A DNA stretch of 64,000 nucleotides from Caulobacteraceae bacterium (GCA_025352085.1 JANXUA010000029.1:1-64000); one strand, 5' to 3'; counted from the stretch's first letter, positions 1 through 8,922 are shown. Notes: a model not told the origin generated them from the sequence alone. Made by a program: numbers and translations.

Positions 1-822
1 CAGGCGGCCAAGCGGGACGGCGATCAGGTGATCACCGGCTATCGCGAACACGGCCACATGCTGGCCGCCGGCATCGATCCAAAGGCGGTGATGGCCGAAC
101 TCACCGGCCGCGCGGCTGGCGTGTCGCGGGGCAAGGGCGGCTCGATGCACATGTTTTCGACGCAGGCCGGCTTCTACGGCGGCCATGGCATCGTCGGGGC
201 GCAGGTCAGCCTGGGCACGGGCCTTGCCCTGGCCAACCACTACCGGGGCGACGCCAAGGTGGCCTTCGTCTATTTCGGCGACGGCGCCGCCAACCAGGGT
301 CAGGTCTACGAGAGCTTCAACATGGCCGAGCTCTGGAGCCTGCCGGTCGTCTATGTGATCGAGAACAACCAGTATGCCATGGGCACCAGCGTCGAGCGGT
401 CCTCATCGCAGACCCATCTGCACAAGCGCGGCATCAGCTTCAATATTCCGGGCGTCGAGGTCGACGGCATGGATGTGGTCGCCGTGCGCGAGGCCGGCCT
501 GATGGCCGCCGAACACGCCCGCGGCGGCAAAGGACCGTTCATTCTGGAGATGAAAACCTATCGCTATCGCGGCCACTCGATGAGCGATCCGGGCAAATAC
601 CGCACGCGTGAGGAAATCGACGCGGTGCGCAAGACCCGCGATCCCATCGAACAACTGCAGGAGCGCCTGGAGGCGGCCGGCTTCGCCGACGAGTCGGCGA
701 TCAAGGCCATCGACGCCGAGGTCAAGGCCGTTGTCGCCGATGCCGCCGAATTCGCCCGCACCACCCCCGAACCCGATCCCGCCGAGCTTTACACCGACGT
801 CTACATCGAGGCGGCGCGATGA
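1..822 (+). CDS. pdhA: Pyruvate dehydrogenase E1 component, alpha subunit (5' truncated)
   Basis: This is the thiamine-diphosphate-dependent E1 alpha subunit, which decarboxylates pyruvate and, with E1 beta, passes the acetyl group to lipoyl-E2. The frame is open from base 1, so roughly the first 70 codons of a usual 340-residue protein lie outside the window. The ThDP/Mg motif runs from GDGAANQG to ENNQYAMGT (about bases 280-385). The phosphorylation-loop region [15 protein letters not shown] follows near base 560. The stop overlaps the pdhB start by four bases (ATGA), so the two are translationally coupled. Assignment is secure from motifs and operon context. Confidence 0.97.
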   Translation, partial: QAAKRDGDQVITGYREHGHMLAAGIDPKAVMAELTGRAAGVSRGKGGSMHMFSTQAGFYGGHGIVGAQVSLGTGLALANHYRGDAKVAFVYFGDGAANQGQVYESFNMAELWSLPVVYVIENNQYAMGTSVERSSSQTHLHKRGISFNIPGVEVDGMDVVAVREAGLMAAEHARGGKGPFILEMKTYRYRGHSMSDPGKYRTREEIDAVRKTRDPIEQLQERLEAAGFADESAIKAIDAEVKAVVADAAEFARTTPEPDPAELYTDVYIEAAR

Positions 823-2204
823 CCGATATTCTGATGCCGGCGCTCTCGCCCACGATGGAGGAGGGGTCCCTGACCAAATGGCTGGTCAAGGTCGGCGACA
901 CGGTCAAATCCGGCGACGTGATCGCCGAAATCGAGACCGACAAGGCGACTATGGAAGTCGAGGCAATCGACGAAGGTGTCGTCGAAGCCTTGCTGGTCGC
1001 CGAGGGGTCCGAGGGCGTGAAGGTTAACGCCGCCATCGCGCGGCTGAGTGGTGGTGTTGGCGCTGCGCCCTTTCAGCCGACCGCCAAGGCGGCGCAGACG
1101 GCTCCCGCAAAGGATGAAAAGAAGGCGCCTGCGCCCGTGGAGGAAAGCCGGGAGGCGCCCGTTCGCGCCGTGACGGAGGGCGTGAGTGACATTGCCGATC
1201 CCGATATTCCCGCCGGGACCGCGATGGTCAAGACCACGGTGCGCGATGCGCTGCGGGACGCCATGGCCGAGGAAATGCGTCGCGACGGCGACGTGTTTCT
1301 GATGGGGGAGGAGGTCGCGCAGTATCAGGGCGCCTACAAGGTCAGCCGCGATCTCCTTGAGGAGTTCGGCGACCGCCGGGTGATCGACACCCCGATCACC
1401 GAGCACGGCTTCGCGGGCCTTGGCGTCGGCGCGGCCATGGCCGGACTGAAGCCCATCGTCGAATTCATGACTTTCAACTTCGCCATGCAGGCCATTGATC
1501 ATATTATCAATTCTGCCGCCAAAACCTTGTACATGTCCGGCGGTCAGATCCGCTGTTCGATCGTGTTTCGTGGTCCGAACGGCGCGGCGTCGCGTGTCGG
1601 CGCCCAGCATAGCCAGGACTACGGCGCGTGGTACGCCAATGTGCCGGGCCTCAAGGTTCTCGCGCCCTATGACGCCGCCGACGCCAAGGGTCTCCTTAAA
1701 TCGGCCATTCGCGACCCCAATCCGGTGGTCTTTCTCGAACACGAGATGGTCTACGGCCACGAGTTCGAGGTGCCGGACGTCGCCGACTGGCTCGTTCCCA
1801 TCGGCAAGGCCAAGGTCCGTCGCGTCGGCGCGGACGTCACCCTGGTGGCCTATTCGCGTATGGTCGGTTTCGCCCTGCAAGCCGCCGAGGCCCTGGCCGC
1901 CGAGGGCGTCGACGCCGAAGTCGTCGACCTGCGCACCTTACGGCCGCTGGATCACCAGACGGTCGTCGAAAGCGTGATGAAGACCAATCGCCTCGTCACC
2001 ATCGAGGAAGGCTGGGGCCCGATGGGCGTCGGCGCGGAAGTGGCGGCGCGGGTGGTCGAGCACGCCTTTGACTATCTCGACGCTCCGCCGGTCCGGGTCA
2101 CCCAGGAAGACGTGCCTCTGCCCTACGCCGCCAATCTGGAAGTGCTGTCACTACCGTCGGTGGACAAGATCGTCGCCGCGGCCAGGGCGGTTTGCTATCG
2201 ATGA
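819..2204 (+). CDS. pdhB: Pyruvate dehydrogenase E1 component, beta subunit, with N-terminal lipoyl domain
   Basis: E1 beta subunit of pyruvate dehydrogenase, 461 residues. Residues 1-80 form a complete lipoyl domain with the lipoylation motif ETDKATMEV (Lys42). An Ala/Pro-rich linker follows to about residue 135, then the transketolase-like E1 beta body ([23 protein letters not shown], and near the C-terminus [16 protein letters not shown]). A lipoyl domain on E1 beta is a known alphaproteobacterial arrangement; in most bacteria only E2 carries one. The first 220 bases are strikingly similar to the start of pdhC (see findings). The start overlaps pdhA by ATGA and the stop overlaps the next gene by ATGA. 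Confidence 0.97.
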   Translation: MTDILMPALSPTMEEGSLTKWLVKVGDTVKSGDVIAEIETDKATMEVEAIDEGVVEALLVAEGSEGVKVNAAIARLSGGVGAAPFQPTAKAAQTAPAKDEKKAPAPVEESREAPVRAVTEGVSDIADPDIPAGTAMVKTTVRDALRDAMAEEMRRDGDVFLMGEEVAQYQGAYKVSRDLLEEFGDRRVIDTPITEHGFAGLGVGAAMAGLKPIVEFMTFNFAMQAIDHIINSAAKTLYMSGGQIRCSIVFRGPNGAASRVGAQHSQDYGAWYANVPGLKVLAPYDAADAKGLLKSAIRDPNPVVFLEHEMVYGHEFEVPDVADWLVPIGKAKVRRVGADVTLVAYSRMVGFALQAAEALAAEGVDAEVVDLRTLRPLDHQTVVESVMKTNRLVTIEEGWGPMGVGAEVAARVVEHAFDYLDAPPVRVTQEDVPLPYAANLEVLSLPSVDKIVAAARAVCYR

Positions 2205-2602
2205 CCGAGCTTGTTTGGCGCGCGGGGGGTTGCCATTGCGGGGCGGTGCGGTTCGAGACGGCGCTGCCGGGCCGCATCGCCGCGCAGACGTGCAACTGCT
2301 CGATGTGCGCCAAGGTCGGCTTCATCCACGTCATCGTGCCACAAAATCGGTTTCGGCAGACGTCGGGCGTCGATCGCCTGACCCGCTACAGCTTCGGCAC
2401 CCATACCGCGCAACATCTCTTTTGCGCGGTCTGCGGCGTGAAGAGCTTTTACCGCCCGCGCTCCAACCCCGACGGCTGGTCGGTCAATGCCCGTTGCCTC
2501 GACGACGCCGACAGCCTCGATCTCGACCTGACCGCCTTCGACGGACGAGACTGGGAGCGTCACGGTCACGAACTCGCGCACCTTTCCAAGGAGGCACAAT
2601 GA
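2201..2602 (+). CDS. GFA/CENP-V family zinc protein inside the pdh operon
   Basis: A 133-residue protein of the glutathione-dependent formaldehyde-activating (GFA) / CENP-V fold. The Zn-binding cysteine clusters are all present: CHC near residue 12, CNCSMC near 32 and FCAVCG near 73. ATG 2201 is chosen over the upstream TTG 2192 because it gives the four-base ATGA overlap with pdhB seen at other junctions of this operon. The stop overlaps the pdhC start in the same way, so the gene is cotranslated with PDH subunits. Family members are annotated as GFA enzymes, but most have no proven substrate. A role in PDH or aldehyde handling is inference from position only. Confidence 0.88.
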   Translation: MTELVWRAGGCHCGAVRFETALPGRIAAQTCNCSMCAKVGFIHVIVPQNRFRQTSGVDRLTRYSFGTHTAQHLFCAVCGVKSFYRPRSNPDGWSVNARCLDDADSLDLDLTAFDGRDWERHGHELAHLSKEAQ

Positions 2603-3882
2603 CCGACGTACTGATGCCGGCCCTGTCGCCGACCATGGAGGAGGGCGTGCTGGCCAAATGGCTGGTCAAGGTCGGCGATACGGTCAAATCCGGCGACGTG
2701 ATCGCCGAAATCGAGACCGACAAGGCGACCATGGAGGTCGAGGCCGTCGACGAAGGCGTCGTTGAAGCCCTGTTGGTGGCCGAGGGAACCGAGGGCGTCA
2801 AGGTCAATGCCCCGATCGCGCGGCTGAGCGGGGAGGGCGGGGCCGCCGCGCCGCCTCAGCCGGCCGCGAAGACGGCTCCGACCGCTTCCGCGCCGACAGC
2901 GGAGCCAGAGAAAGTTGCGCCGCCTCAGTCCGAAGCCGTCCCCGCCGCGCCCGTTCGCGCCGTGACGGAGGGGGCGAGCCGCATCGCCGCATCCCCGCTT
3001 GCCCGGCGCCTCGCCGCACAGAAGGGGATTGATCTGGCGACGGTTAAAGGGTCCGGACCGCATGGCCGGGTCATTCGCCGCGATCTCGACGCCGCCGCCG
3101 GCGCCCCGGCGTCCGCCATGCCCACCGCCGCGTCCGCGGGCGCCGCCCCGGCGCGTCAGGTGCTGTCGCTCGAGCAGATGGGCATAGCGCCTGGCTCCTA
3201 CGATCTCACCCCGCTGGACATGATGCGTAAGGTCGTCGCCCGGCGGATGACCGAGAGCTTCCGCGATGTGCCGCACTTCCCGCTCAGCATCGACATCGAG
3301 ATCGACACCCTGCTGACCGCCCGGGTGGCGATCAACGCGGCGCTGGAGGCGTCAGGCGTCAAGGTCAGCGTCAACGATCTGGTGATCAAAGCCGCCGCCA
3401 TGGCGCTCAAGGCTGTGCCGGACGCCAACGCCAGCTACAGTCCTGAAGGCATTGCCCGCCATCATCACGCCGACGTCGCCGTCGCCGTCGCTATCGACGG
3501 GGGCCTGATCACCCCTATCATCCGCTCGGCCGAGACCAAGGGCGTCAGTGCGATCGCCGTCGAAATGAAGGATCTCGCGGCGCGGGCGCGGGCGCGCAAG
3601 CTCAAACCCGAAGAGTTTCAGGGCGGCACCTTTTCGGTCTCCAATCTCGGCATGTTCGGGATCAAATCCTTCGCGTCGATCATCAATGAGCCGCAGGGTG
3701 CCATCCTTTCGGTGGGCGCGGGCGAAAAACGCCCGGTCGCGCGTGGCGACGTCCTGGCCATCGCCACGGTTATGTCGGTCACCCTGACCTGCGATCACCG
3801 GGTGGTCGACGGCGCCATCGGCGCGCGCTGGCTGCAGGTGTTCAAGGGGATGATCGACAATCCGGTGATTATGCTGGCTTAA
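2599..3882 (+). CDS. pdhC: Dihydrolipoamide acetyltransferase E2 of pyruvate dehydrogenase
   Basis: E2 core of pyruvate dehydrogenase, 427 residues; it moves acetyl from lipoamide to CoA. There is one lipoyl domain (residues 1-80, lipoyl-Lys42 in ETDKATMEV), an Ala/Pro linker, a peripheral-subunit-binding domain at about 126-166 (SPLARRLAAQKG, GRVIRRDL) and the catalytic acyltransferase domain ending in DHRVVDGAIGARWL (His400, Asp404). The open frame extends upstream to 2068, but ATG 2599 is chosen: it has AAGGAGG at 2588-2594, overlaps the previous stop by ATGA and starts the lipoyl domain exactly as in pdhB. Confidence 0.97.
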   Translation: MTDVLMPALSPTMEEGVLAKWLVKVGDTVKSGDVIAEIETDKATMEVEAVDEGVVEALLVAEGTEGVKVNAPIARLSGEGGAAAPPQPAAKTAPTASAPTAEPEKVAPPQSEAVPAAPVRAVTEGASRIAASPLARRLAAQKGIDLATVKGSGPHGRVIRRDLDAAAGAPASAMPTAASAGAAPARQVLSLEQMGIAPGSYDLTPLDMMRKVVARRMTESFRDVPHFPLSIDIEIDTLLTARVAINAALEASGVKVSVNDLVIKAAAMALKAVPDANASYSPEGIARHHHADVAVAVAIDGGLITPIIRSAETKGVSAIAVEMKDLAARARARKLKPEEFQGGTFSVSNLGMFGIKSFASIINEPQGAILSVGAGEKRPVARGDVLAIATVMSVTLTCDHRVVDGAIGARWLQVFKGMIDNPVIMLA

Positions 3883-3905
3883 CTGACGAAACGGGAAACC
3901 ACCTC

Positions 3906-4382
3906 ATGAACGCCTACGACTTCACAGCTGAAACCCTCGACGGCAAGCCCGCGCCCTTGAGCGACTATCGGGACAAGGTCCTGCTGATCGTCAACACCGC
4001 CAGCAAGTGCGGTTTCACCCCGCAATACAGCGGCCTCGAAGAACTGTGGCGCAAGTACAAGGATCGCGGCCTGGTCATCCTCGGGTTTCCCTGCAATCAG
4101 TTCGGCGCGCAGGAGCCGGGAAACGCCGCCGAAATCGCCAATTTCTGCTCTCTGACCTATGATGTGTCGTTCCCGATGATGAGCAAGATCGACGTCAATG
4201 GCCCCAGCGCCGACCCGCTCTACGCCTGGCTCAAGCGGGAGAAAAAGGGCCTCCTGGGCAGCGAAAACGTAAAATGGAACTTCACCAAGTTCCTCGTCGA
4301 CAAGTCCGGCGAAGCGGTCGCGCGCTTCGCCCCCACCGATACCCCCAAGTCGCTGGAAAGCGCCATCGAGGCTCTGCTCTAG
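3906..4382 (+). CDS. Glutathione peroxidase family thiol peroxidase
   Basis: A 158-residue thioredoxin-fold peroxidase that reduces hydroperoxides. The peroxidatic site is Cys35 in NTASKCGF, a cysteine enzyme and not a selenocysteine one. The conserved FPCNQFGAQEPG and KWNFTKFLVD segments supply the remaining catalytic Gln, Trp and Asn. Cysteine GPx proteins of this type often use thioredoxin as reductant. It lies 23 bases after pdhC and directly abuts lpd, so it is likely part of the pdh transcript. This suggests coupling of oxidant defence to the thiol-rich dehydrogenase complex (inference). Confidence 0.93.
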   Translation: MNAYDFTAETLDGKPAPLSDYRDKVLLIVNTASKCGFTPQYSGLEELWRKYKDRGLVILGFPCNQFGAQEPGNAAEIANFCSLTYDVSFPMMSKIDVNGPSADPLYAWLKREKKGLLGSENVKWNFTKFLVDKSGEAVARFAPTDTPKSLESAIEALL

Positions 4383-5789
4383 ATGAGCGACGCCTTCGAT
4401 GTCGTGGTGATCGGCGCGGGGCCGGGCGGCTATGTCACCGCCATCCGCGCCAGTCAGCTGGGTCTGAAGACCGCCGTCGTCGAGCGCGAGGCGTTGGGCG
4501 GCGTCTGCCTCAATTGGGGCTGCATCCCGACCAAGGCGCTCTTAAAATCCGGCGAGGTTTACGAACAACTCGGCCATTTGGGCGACTATGGCCTGAGCGT
4601 CGAAGGCCGCGCCTACGATTTCACCAAGGTGATTGAGCGGTCGCGCGGCGTGGCCAAGCAGCTCTCGGCCGGCGTCGCCTTTTTGATGAAGAAGCACAAG
4701 ATCGAGGTGGTCGACGGCGCCGCCAAGCTGGAAAAAGGGCAGGGGGCGCCCTCCGTTGCGGTTTCGCTGAAGGCGGGAGGGACGCGGACCCTGACCGCAA
4801 AGTCGGTGATCCTCGCCACGGGCGCTAGAGCCAAGGTGATCCCGGCCATCGGCCTCGCGCCGGACGGCGACCGCATCTGGACCTATCGCGAGGCCATGGT
4901 TCCCAAGACTGCGCCCAAATCCCTGCTGGTGGTCGGCTCGGGCGCCATCGGCATCGAGTTCGCCAGCTTCTACCGCGCCCTCGGCTCGGAGGTGACGGTG
5001 ATCGAGGCTCTGCCACGCATCCTGCCGGTCGAAGACGCGGAAATCTCCGACGTGGCGCTGAAGGCCTACAAGAAACGCGGCCTGAAATTCCATGTCGGCG
5101 CCAAGGTCACCAAACTCGCCGCGACCAAAACCGGCGTTACGCTGACGCTGGAGACGGACGGCAAGACCGAAACCCTGGAGGCCGAACGCGCCATTGTCGC
5201 GGTGGGCATTGACGGCAATGTCGAGGACCTTGGGCTCGAGGCCCTGGGCGTGAAGATCGATCGCGGCCATGTGGTCACCGGCGCGCACGGCGAGACGAAT
5301 GTTCCGGGGCTCTACGCTATCGGCGATGTCGCCGGACCGCCCTGGCTCGCGCACAAGGCCAGCCACGAGGGCGTGCACTGTGTCGAGCATATCGCCGGCG
5401 TCGCCGGCCCTGATATTGCCGCGCCGATCCCCGGCTGCACCTACGCCACGCCACAGGTCGCCTCGGTGGGCCTCACCGAAGCCCAGGCCAAGGACGCGGG
5501 CCTGACCGTCAAGGTCGGCCGCTTCCCCTTCCGGGTCAACGGCAAGGCGATCGCGGCGGGCGAGACCGAGGGCCTGGTCAAGACGGTGTTCGACGCCGCC
5601 ACCGGCGCCCTGATCGGCGCGCACATGGTCGGCGGCGAGGTCACCGAAATGATCCAGGGTTTCGCCCTGGCCATGACTCTGGAGGCCACCGAAGCCGAAC
5701 TCATGGCTACCGTCTTCCCGCATCCGACCATGAGCGAAGCCATGCACGAGGCGGTGTTGGACGCGTTTGGGAAGGTGCTGCATTTATAG
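4383..5789 (+). CDS. lpd: Dihydrolipoamide dehydrogenase (E3)
   Basis: Flavoprotein of 468 residues that reoxidises dihydrolipoamide using NAD+, the E3 of pyruvate dehydrogenase and probably of other 2-oxoacid dehydrogenases. Visible are the FAD motif GAGPGGYV (residues 11-18), the redox disulfide in GGVCLNWGCIPTK (Cys42/Cys47), the NAD motif VVGSGAIGIEFA, the second FAD segment YAIGDVAGPPWLAHKA and the C-terminal His-Glu pair in HPTMSEAMHE. It begins immediately after the glutathione peroxidase stop, with no spacer. It is the last clear pdh operon gene. Confidence 0.97.
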   Translation: MSDAFDVVVIGAGPGGYVTAIRASQLGLKTAVVEREALGGVCLNWGCIPTKALLKSGEVYEQLGHLGDYGLSVEGRAYDFTKVIERSRGVAKQLSAGVAFLMKKHKIEVVDGAAKLEKGQGAPSVAVSLKAGGTRTLTAKSVILATGARAKVIPAIGLAPDGDRIWTYREAMVPKTAPKSLLVVGSGAIGIEFASFYRALGSEVTVIEALPRILPVEDAEISDVALKAYKKRGLKFHVGAKVTKLAATKTGVTLTLETDGKTETLEAERAIVAVGIDGNVEDLGLEALGVKIDRGHVVTGAHGETNVPGLYAIGDVAGPPWLAHKASHEGVHCVEHIAGVAGPDIAAPIPGCTYATPQVASVGLTEAQAKDAGLTVKVGRFPFRVNGKAIAAGETEGLVKTVFDAATGALIGAHMVGGEVTEMIQGFALAMTLEATEAELMATVFPHPTMSEAMHEAVLDAFGKVLHL

Positions 5790-5800
5790 GTGGTGCGGAC

Positions 5801-6163
5801 ATGCAAGGCGGCTGTTTATGCGGCGGGGTCCGATATTGCTATGACGGCCCGATCGGCGGGTCGCTTGGCGCCGTAACGCTTTGCCATTGCGGTCAATGCC
5901 GCAAGGCGCACGGCTATGGCGCGGCGGTCGCGCCGGCTTTGGCGGCGGGATTTTCCGTGACCGCCGGCTCTCCGCTCTATTCGAGGCGGCTGGGCGCTCC
6001 GGCTTTGCTCCGCCTACGTCTGGGAAGCGTGGACAATCCGCCGGCGGATCTAAAGATCCAGGCGCACATTTACGCCAGGAACCTGCCGCTTTGGGCCGAG
6101 CCGGAAGACGCGGCGCGATACCCCGACGCGGAGCCGGACCGTCGCCTCGATGGAAGAGATTGA
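5801..6163 (+). CDS. GFA-family protein with an internal core deletion
   Basis: Predicted 120-residue protein starting like a GFA/CENP-V protein (CLCGGVRY at residue 5, then LCHCGQCRKAHG) and ending like one (SPLYSRR, LRLRLGSVD, QAHIYARNLPLW). The segment between VTAG and SPLYSRR is missing. Normal members, including the copy at 2201-2602, carry about 20 more residues here, with the FCxxCG zinc pair. The reading frame stays open, so this looks like an in-frame deletion that removes half of the metal site. It could be a decaying gene, an assembly error or a diverged subfamily. It starts 11 bases after lpd and may be read from the pdh transcript. Confidence 0.6.
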   Translation: MQGGCLCGGVRYCYDGPIGGSLGAVTLCHCGQCRKAHGYGAAVAPALAAGFSVTAGSPLYSRRLGAPALLRLRLGSVDNPPADLKIQAHIYARNLPLWAEPEDAARYPDAEPDRRLDGRD

Positions 6164-6324
6164 ATAAAACGAAGAACAAATATGTTCGCAACGAAGGTGC
6201 ACATCGCCGCTGTTCGGAGACAGGTGTGCGTCCGCTTTTCCTGTCTCTCGTACCGCTGTATCCAGGCGATTGAGAAGCATAAAGTATTCCTGTTCTGCCA
6301 ATCTGTCGTTGATCGGGGGGAGAG

Positions 6325-6747
6325 ATGCTGTCCAAGGATTCGTCTAGGGACGGCGTTGGGTCGGCGACTCCGCCGATGTGGTTCACCGTTATTGCGATCG
6401 GGGCAATTCTCTGTGGACTAGCGGAAATCTACGCCGGCTACGGTCTATTGAGCGCGCCCAGTTCACTGCCTATCTTCTCCGACGTGAAACCCGACATCTT
6501 CGACAATCTCGGCCTCATCGCGAGGTACATCTTTGTCGCAGCGGCGGGCGTCGGTCTGATCGGCGGGGTTCTGATGATTCTGCGCAAGAAGTGGGCGCGG
6601 GCCGCTTTCATCGTCGCCCTGGGGGGTAGTCTCCAACCGATATTCCTTTTGTTCGGCCATCTGGCCATTCCCCTTGTCACGGCGGCGCTTTGCGGGGCGG
6701 AGATATGGTTGGCGACTGTGGCTCAGCAGCGGGGGTGGCTCCCGTAG
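6325..6747 (+). CDS. Small four-helix membrane protein, paralogue of the gene at 8442
   Basis: A 140-residue protein with no recognised function. After a short polar N-terminus there are four hydrophobic segments (about residues 19-43, 66-85, 91-111 and 115-133). It shares with the protein at 8442-8879 the PPxWF start, the GLAxxYAxY motif in helix 1, the GLIGGxLxxxRK loop after helix 2 and the final RGWL. The two are therefore paralogues. ATG 6325 is preceded by the strong purine-rich GGGGGGAGAG at 6315-6324. Relatives are sometimes labelled sugar transporter, without evidence that I know of. Confidence 0.75.
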   Translation: MLSKDSSRDGVGSATPPMWFTVIAIGAILCGLAEIYAGYGLLSAPSSLPIFSDVKPDIFDNLGLIARYIFVAAAGVGLIGGVLMILRKKWARAAFIVALGGSLQPIFLLFGHLAIPLVTAALCGAEIWLATVAQQRGWLP

Positions 6748-6852
6748 AAGAAAGGGCGTTTGTCTCGCTCCGAGAACCCGGCGAGAGGCGCCCCCGTTGC
6801 AGGCGCTGGGAACCGCGCATCGCCGTTTCCTTTGCCCCTTAGTCTTCGGCCG

Positions 6853-7365
6853 CTATCGCGCCGTGTCCACCCGGGTCACCTTAACCCCCAGACCCAGGAA
6901 CTCGCCGCAGGCGCGCGCCGCTTCGTCGTGGCCGCCGTTTTTCCAGCTTCTCTGCGAGGCCCGCATCAAACGACCGTCGTGCAGTACAAAGTACATGGTC
7001 TCGAACATGAAGCTGTTGTTGGCCTTCCGTGTCGTTTCGATGCGGACTTCGGCGATCGCCGTTAGGTCGCACATGTCGCTCGGTTCGATGGTGAAAGAGG
7101 ACGCCTTGTAGGTCGCCCGATTGGCCGACCCCAGCAGGGTCAGGGTGAAGGATTTGGCCGACGCGATCCAGAACAGGCACAGCGGACCTCCGACCACCAT
7201 AACGATGATCGAATCCAGCTTGTTCCAGGTGAGGATGTGATTGGTGGGAATTTGTGGTCGAAACACCACGAATAGCGCCAACAGTATTAGGACGATGCAG
7301 ACCGTCGCGATCTCGACGAACCTGCCGCGGCTGATGGTCAACCGACCTAATGCGCTGGAAATCAT
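6853..7365 (-). CDS. Hypothetical membrane protein with two helices and a cytoplasmic domain
   Basis: A 170-residue protein not assigned to a named family. Residues about 17-36 and 51-68 are hydrophobic and probably membrane-spanning. The remaining 100 residues are polar, with alternating beta-type patterns (FTIEPSDM, IAEVRIET, MYFVLHDGRLM) that recall PH-like domains of bacterial membrane proteins; this fold idea is inference. It is convergent with the gene ending at 6747, with 105 bases between them. Codon use and third-position GC look normal for the window, which supports a real gene. Confidence 0.62.
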   Translation of the reverse strand: MISSALGRLTISRGRFVEIATVCIVLILLALFVVFRPQIPTNHILTWNKLDSIIVMVVGGPLCLFWIASAKSFTLTLLGSANRATYKASSFTIEPSDMCDLTAIAEVRIETTRKANNSFMFETMYFVLHDGRLMRASQRSWKNGGHDEAARACGEFLGLGVKVTRVDTAR

Positions 7366-7502
7366 CCTCGCAGCCCTTAGCCCGGATTTTTCGTGCCGCT
7401 GAACGCGGTCATGTCAAACGCCGATCGGCGCAATGCATTCATTGACGCTTTGGGCCATTTCTGAAAGGGCCTTGATCCAAGAGCAGGGGACTGGAGGACG
7501 CA

Positions 7503-8378
7503 ATGGGGTCACGGGGCATTGAGTCGTTCACGCTTAAGGGGTCGGACGGCGCCGCCATCGCCGCCTATCGGTCGGCGCCGAGCGGCGACGTCCGTGGCGT
7601 CGTCCAGATCGCCCACGGCATGTCGGAGCATTTCCTGCGTTACAGGCGGTTGGCGGAGCGATTGAACGACGCCGGTTATGCGGTCTACGCCAACGATCAT
7701 CGAGGCCACGGCCAATCCGCCGGCGCGCACGGCCTGGGTGAGTTTGGGCCGGGCGGTTTCCAGGCGCTGGTGGACGATATGGCCGCCCTGACCAAGGCCG
7801 CCAAACGGGAAATCCCGGGCAAGCCCCTGATCCTGCTGGGTCACAGCATGGGCTCCTTCGCTTCACAGCTCTATTTGCTCGATCACGCCTCCGAACTGAC
7901 CGCTCTGGTTTTGTCGGGGACGGCGGCGCTGGACAAGCTGGTGGAGACCCTGCTGGCCGGCGGCGGGCCGGTCACTCTGGAGCTCTTGAACGCCCCGTTC
8001 GAGCCGGCGCGGACGAGCTTCGACTGGCTGTCGCGCGACGACGCCGAGGTCGACGCCTATATCGCCGATCCCCTGTGCGGCTTCACCCTCGCCGACGCCG
8101 CCATGGGCTCGGTGTTTCAGACCGGCGCCGGCGCGCGCCATGATCCGCGGCTGGCCAACGTGCGCAAGGATCTGCCGATCTACATCATTTCCGGCCAGTT
8201 CGATCCGGTCACGGGCGCCGATCAGGCGTTCAGCAAGGCGCTGATCGAGAGCTATCGCGCCGCCGGATTGACGCACATCGATCATCGCGTCTATGCGGGC
8301 GGTCGGCATGAAATGTTCAACGAAACCTGCCGCGATCAGGTGGAGGCCGACCTTATCGCCTGGCTGGACGGGTTGTGA
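7503..8378 (+). CDS. Alpha/beta hydrolase of the monoacylglycerol lipase / lysophospholipase type
   Basis: A 291-residue serine hydrolase. The oxyanion region HGMSEHFLRY is near residue 40 and YANDHRGHGQS near 65. The nucleophile elbow GHSMGS follows near residue 117, with Asp in GQFDPVTG and His in GGRHEMFNE completing the triad. This is the typical layout of the S33-like hydrolase_4 family (monoglyceride lipase, PldB-type lysophospholipase). No signal peptide is present, so it acts in the cytoplasm on an ester substrate that cannot be specified. The start has GGAGGAC at 7492-7498. Confidence 0.88.
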   Translation: MGSRGIESFTLKGSDGAAIAAYRSAPSGDVRGVVQIAHGMSEHFLRYRRLAERLNDAGYAVYANDHRGHGQSAGAHGLGEFGPGGFQALVDDMAALTKAAKREIPGKPLILLGHSMGSFASQLYLLDHASELTALVLSGTAALDKLVETLLAGGGPVTLELLNAPFEPARTSFDWLSRDDAEVDAYIADPLCGFTLADAAMGSVFQTGAGARHDPRLANVRKDLPIYIISGQFDPVTGADQAFSKALIESYRAAGLTHIDHRVYAGGRHEMFNETCRDQVEADLIAWLDGL

Positions 8379-8441
8379 TGCGTTTGACGTTCGTCGACAT
8401 TGCCGTGGAGTTTCCGCGGCCCATCCTTTGGGGAGGACACT

Positions 8442-8879
8442 ATGCCTGACTCCGGTTCAAACACCCCGCCATTGTGGTTCAAGATTGCGGCGGTGGTCGC
8501 CATACTGTGGGGGCTGGCCGGGGTCTACGCCTGCTACAGCCAGCTGAGCATGAGCGCCGCGCAGCTGGCTGCGTTGCCGGCCGCTCAAAGCGACGCGTTC
8601 ACCGCCATGCCGGTTTTCGTCAAAGGCGCCTATGTTGTCGCGGTGGCCGGCGGCTTGATCGGCGGGATTCTGCTCTTGATGCGCAAGGCGCCCGCGCAGA
8701 TCGCCTTCATCGTCTCGCTGATCGGCGTCGTGGTGCAGTTCGGTTGGGTGTTTGGCGTCTATCAGGGCGCGAGTAAGCTCGGTCCATCGTCGATGGCGTT
8801 TCCGGCCTTCATCGCGGCGGTGGGTGTCGCGCAGATATGGCTTGCGGGGCTGGCATTCAAACGCGGTTGGCTCGGCTAG
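8442..8879 (+). CDS. Small four-helix membrane protein, paralogue of the gene at 6325
   Basis: A 145-residue integral membrane protein with four predicted helices (about residues 12-33, 55-76, 83-105 and 111-131). It shares the PPLWFK start, GLAGVYACY, GLIGGILLLMRK and final RGWLG with the protein at 6325-6747. ATG 8442 is preferred over the in-frame upstream start at 8400 because GGGGAGGA lies at 8430-8437 and because the N-terminus then aligns with the paralogue. Function unknown. It lies 63 bases after the hydrolase gene and may share its transcript. Confidence 0.75.
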   Translation: MPDSGSNTPPLWFKIAAVVAILWGLAGVYACYSQLSMSAAQLAALPAAQSDAFTAMPVFVKGAYVVAVAGGLIGGILLLMRKAPAQIAFIVSLIGVVVQFGWVFGVYQGASKLGPSSMAFPAFIAAVGVAQIWLAGLAFKRGWLG

Positions 8880-8922
8880 CACTGATTGATCTGAGCGCGG
8901 ATTTCGACCGCGGATGTTCACC

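Noticed and set aside
801..1880. Long antisense frame of 359 codons opposite pdhB
   Set aside because: It is in codon phase with the strongly GC3-biased pdhB and has no recognisable domain; the same applies to the long antisense frames at 47853-49487 and 58183-59715.
6174..6187. GAACAAATATGTTC resembles a LexA box
   Set aside because: Alphaproteobacterial LexA sites are direct repeats GTTC-N7-GTTC; this palindrome has the wrong spacing and the downstream gene has no SOS link.
5784..6386. Antisense frame of 200 codons across the damaged GFA gene
   Set aside because: It covers part of an intergenic region and a shadow frame, lacks a plausible start signal and has no family resemblance, while the plus frame has clear GFA motifs.
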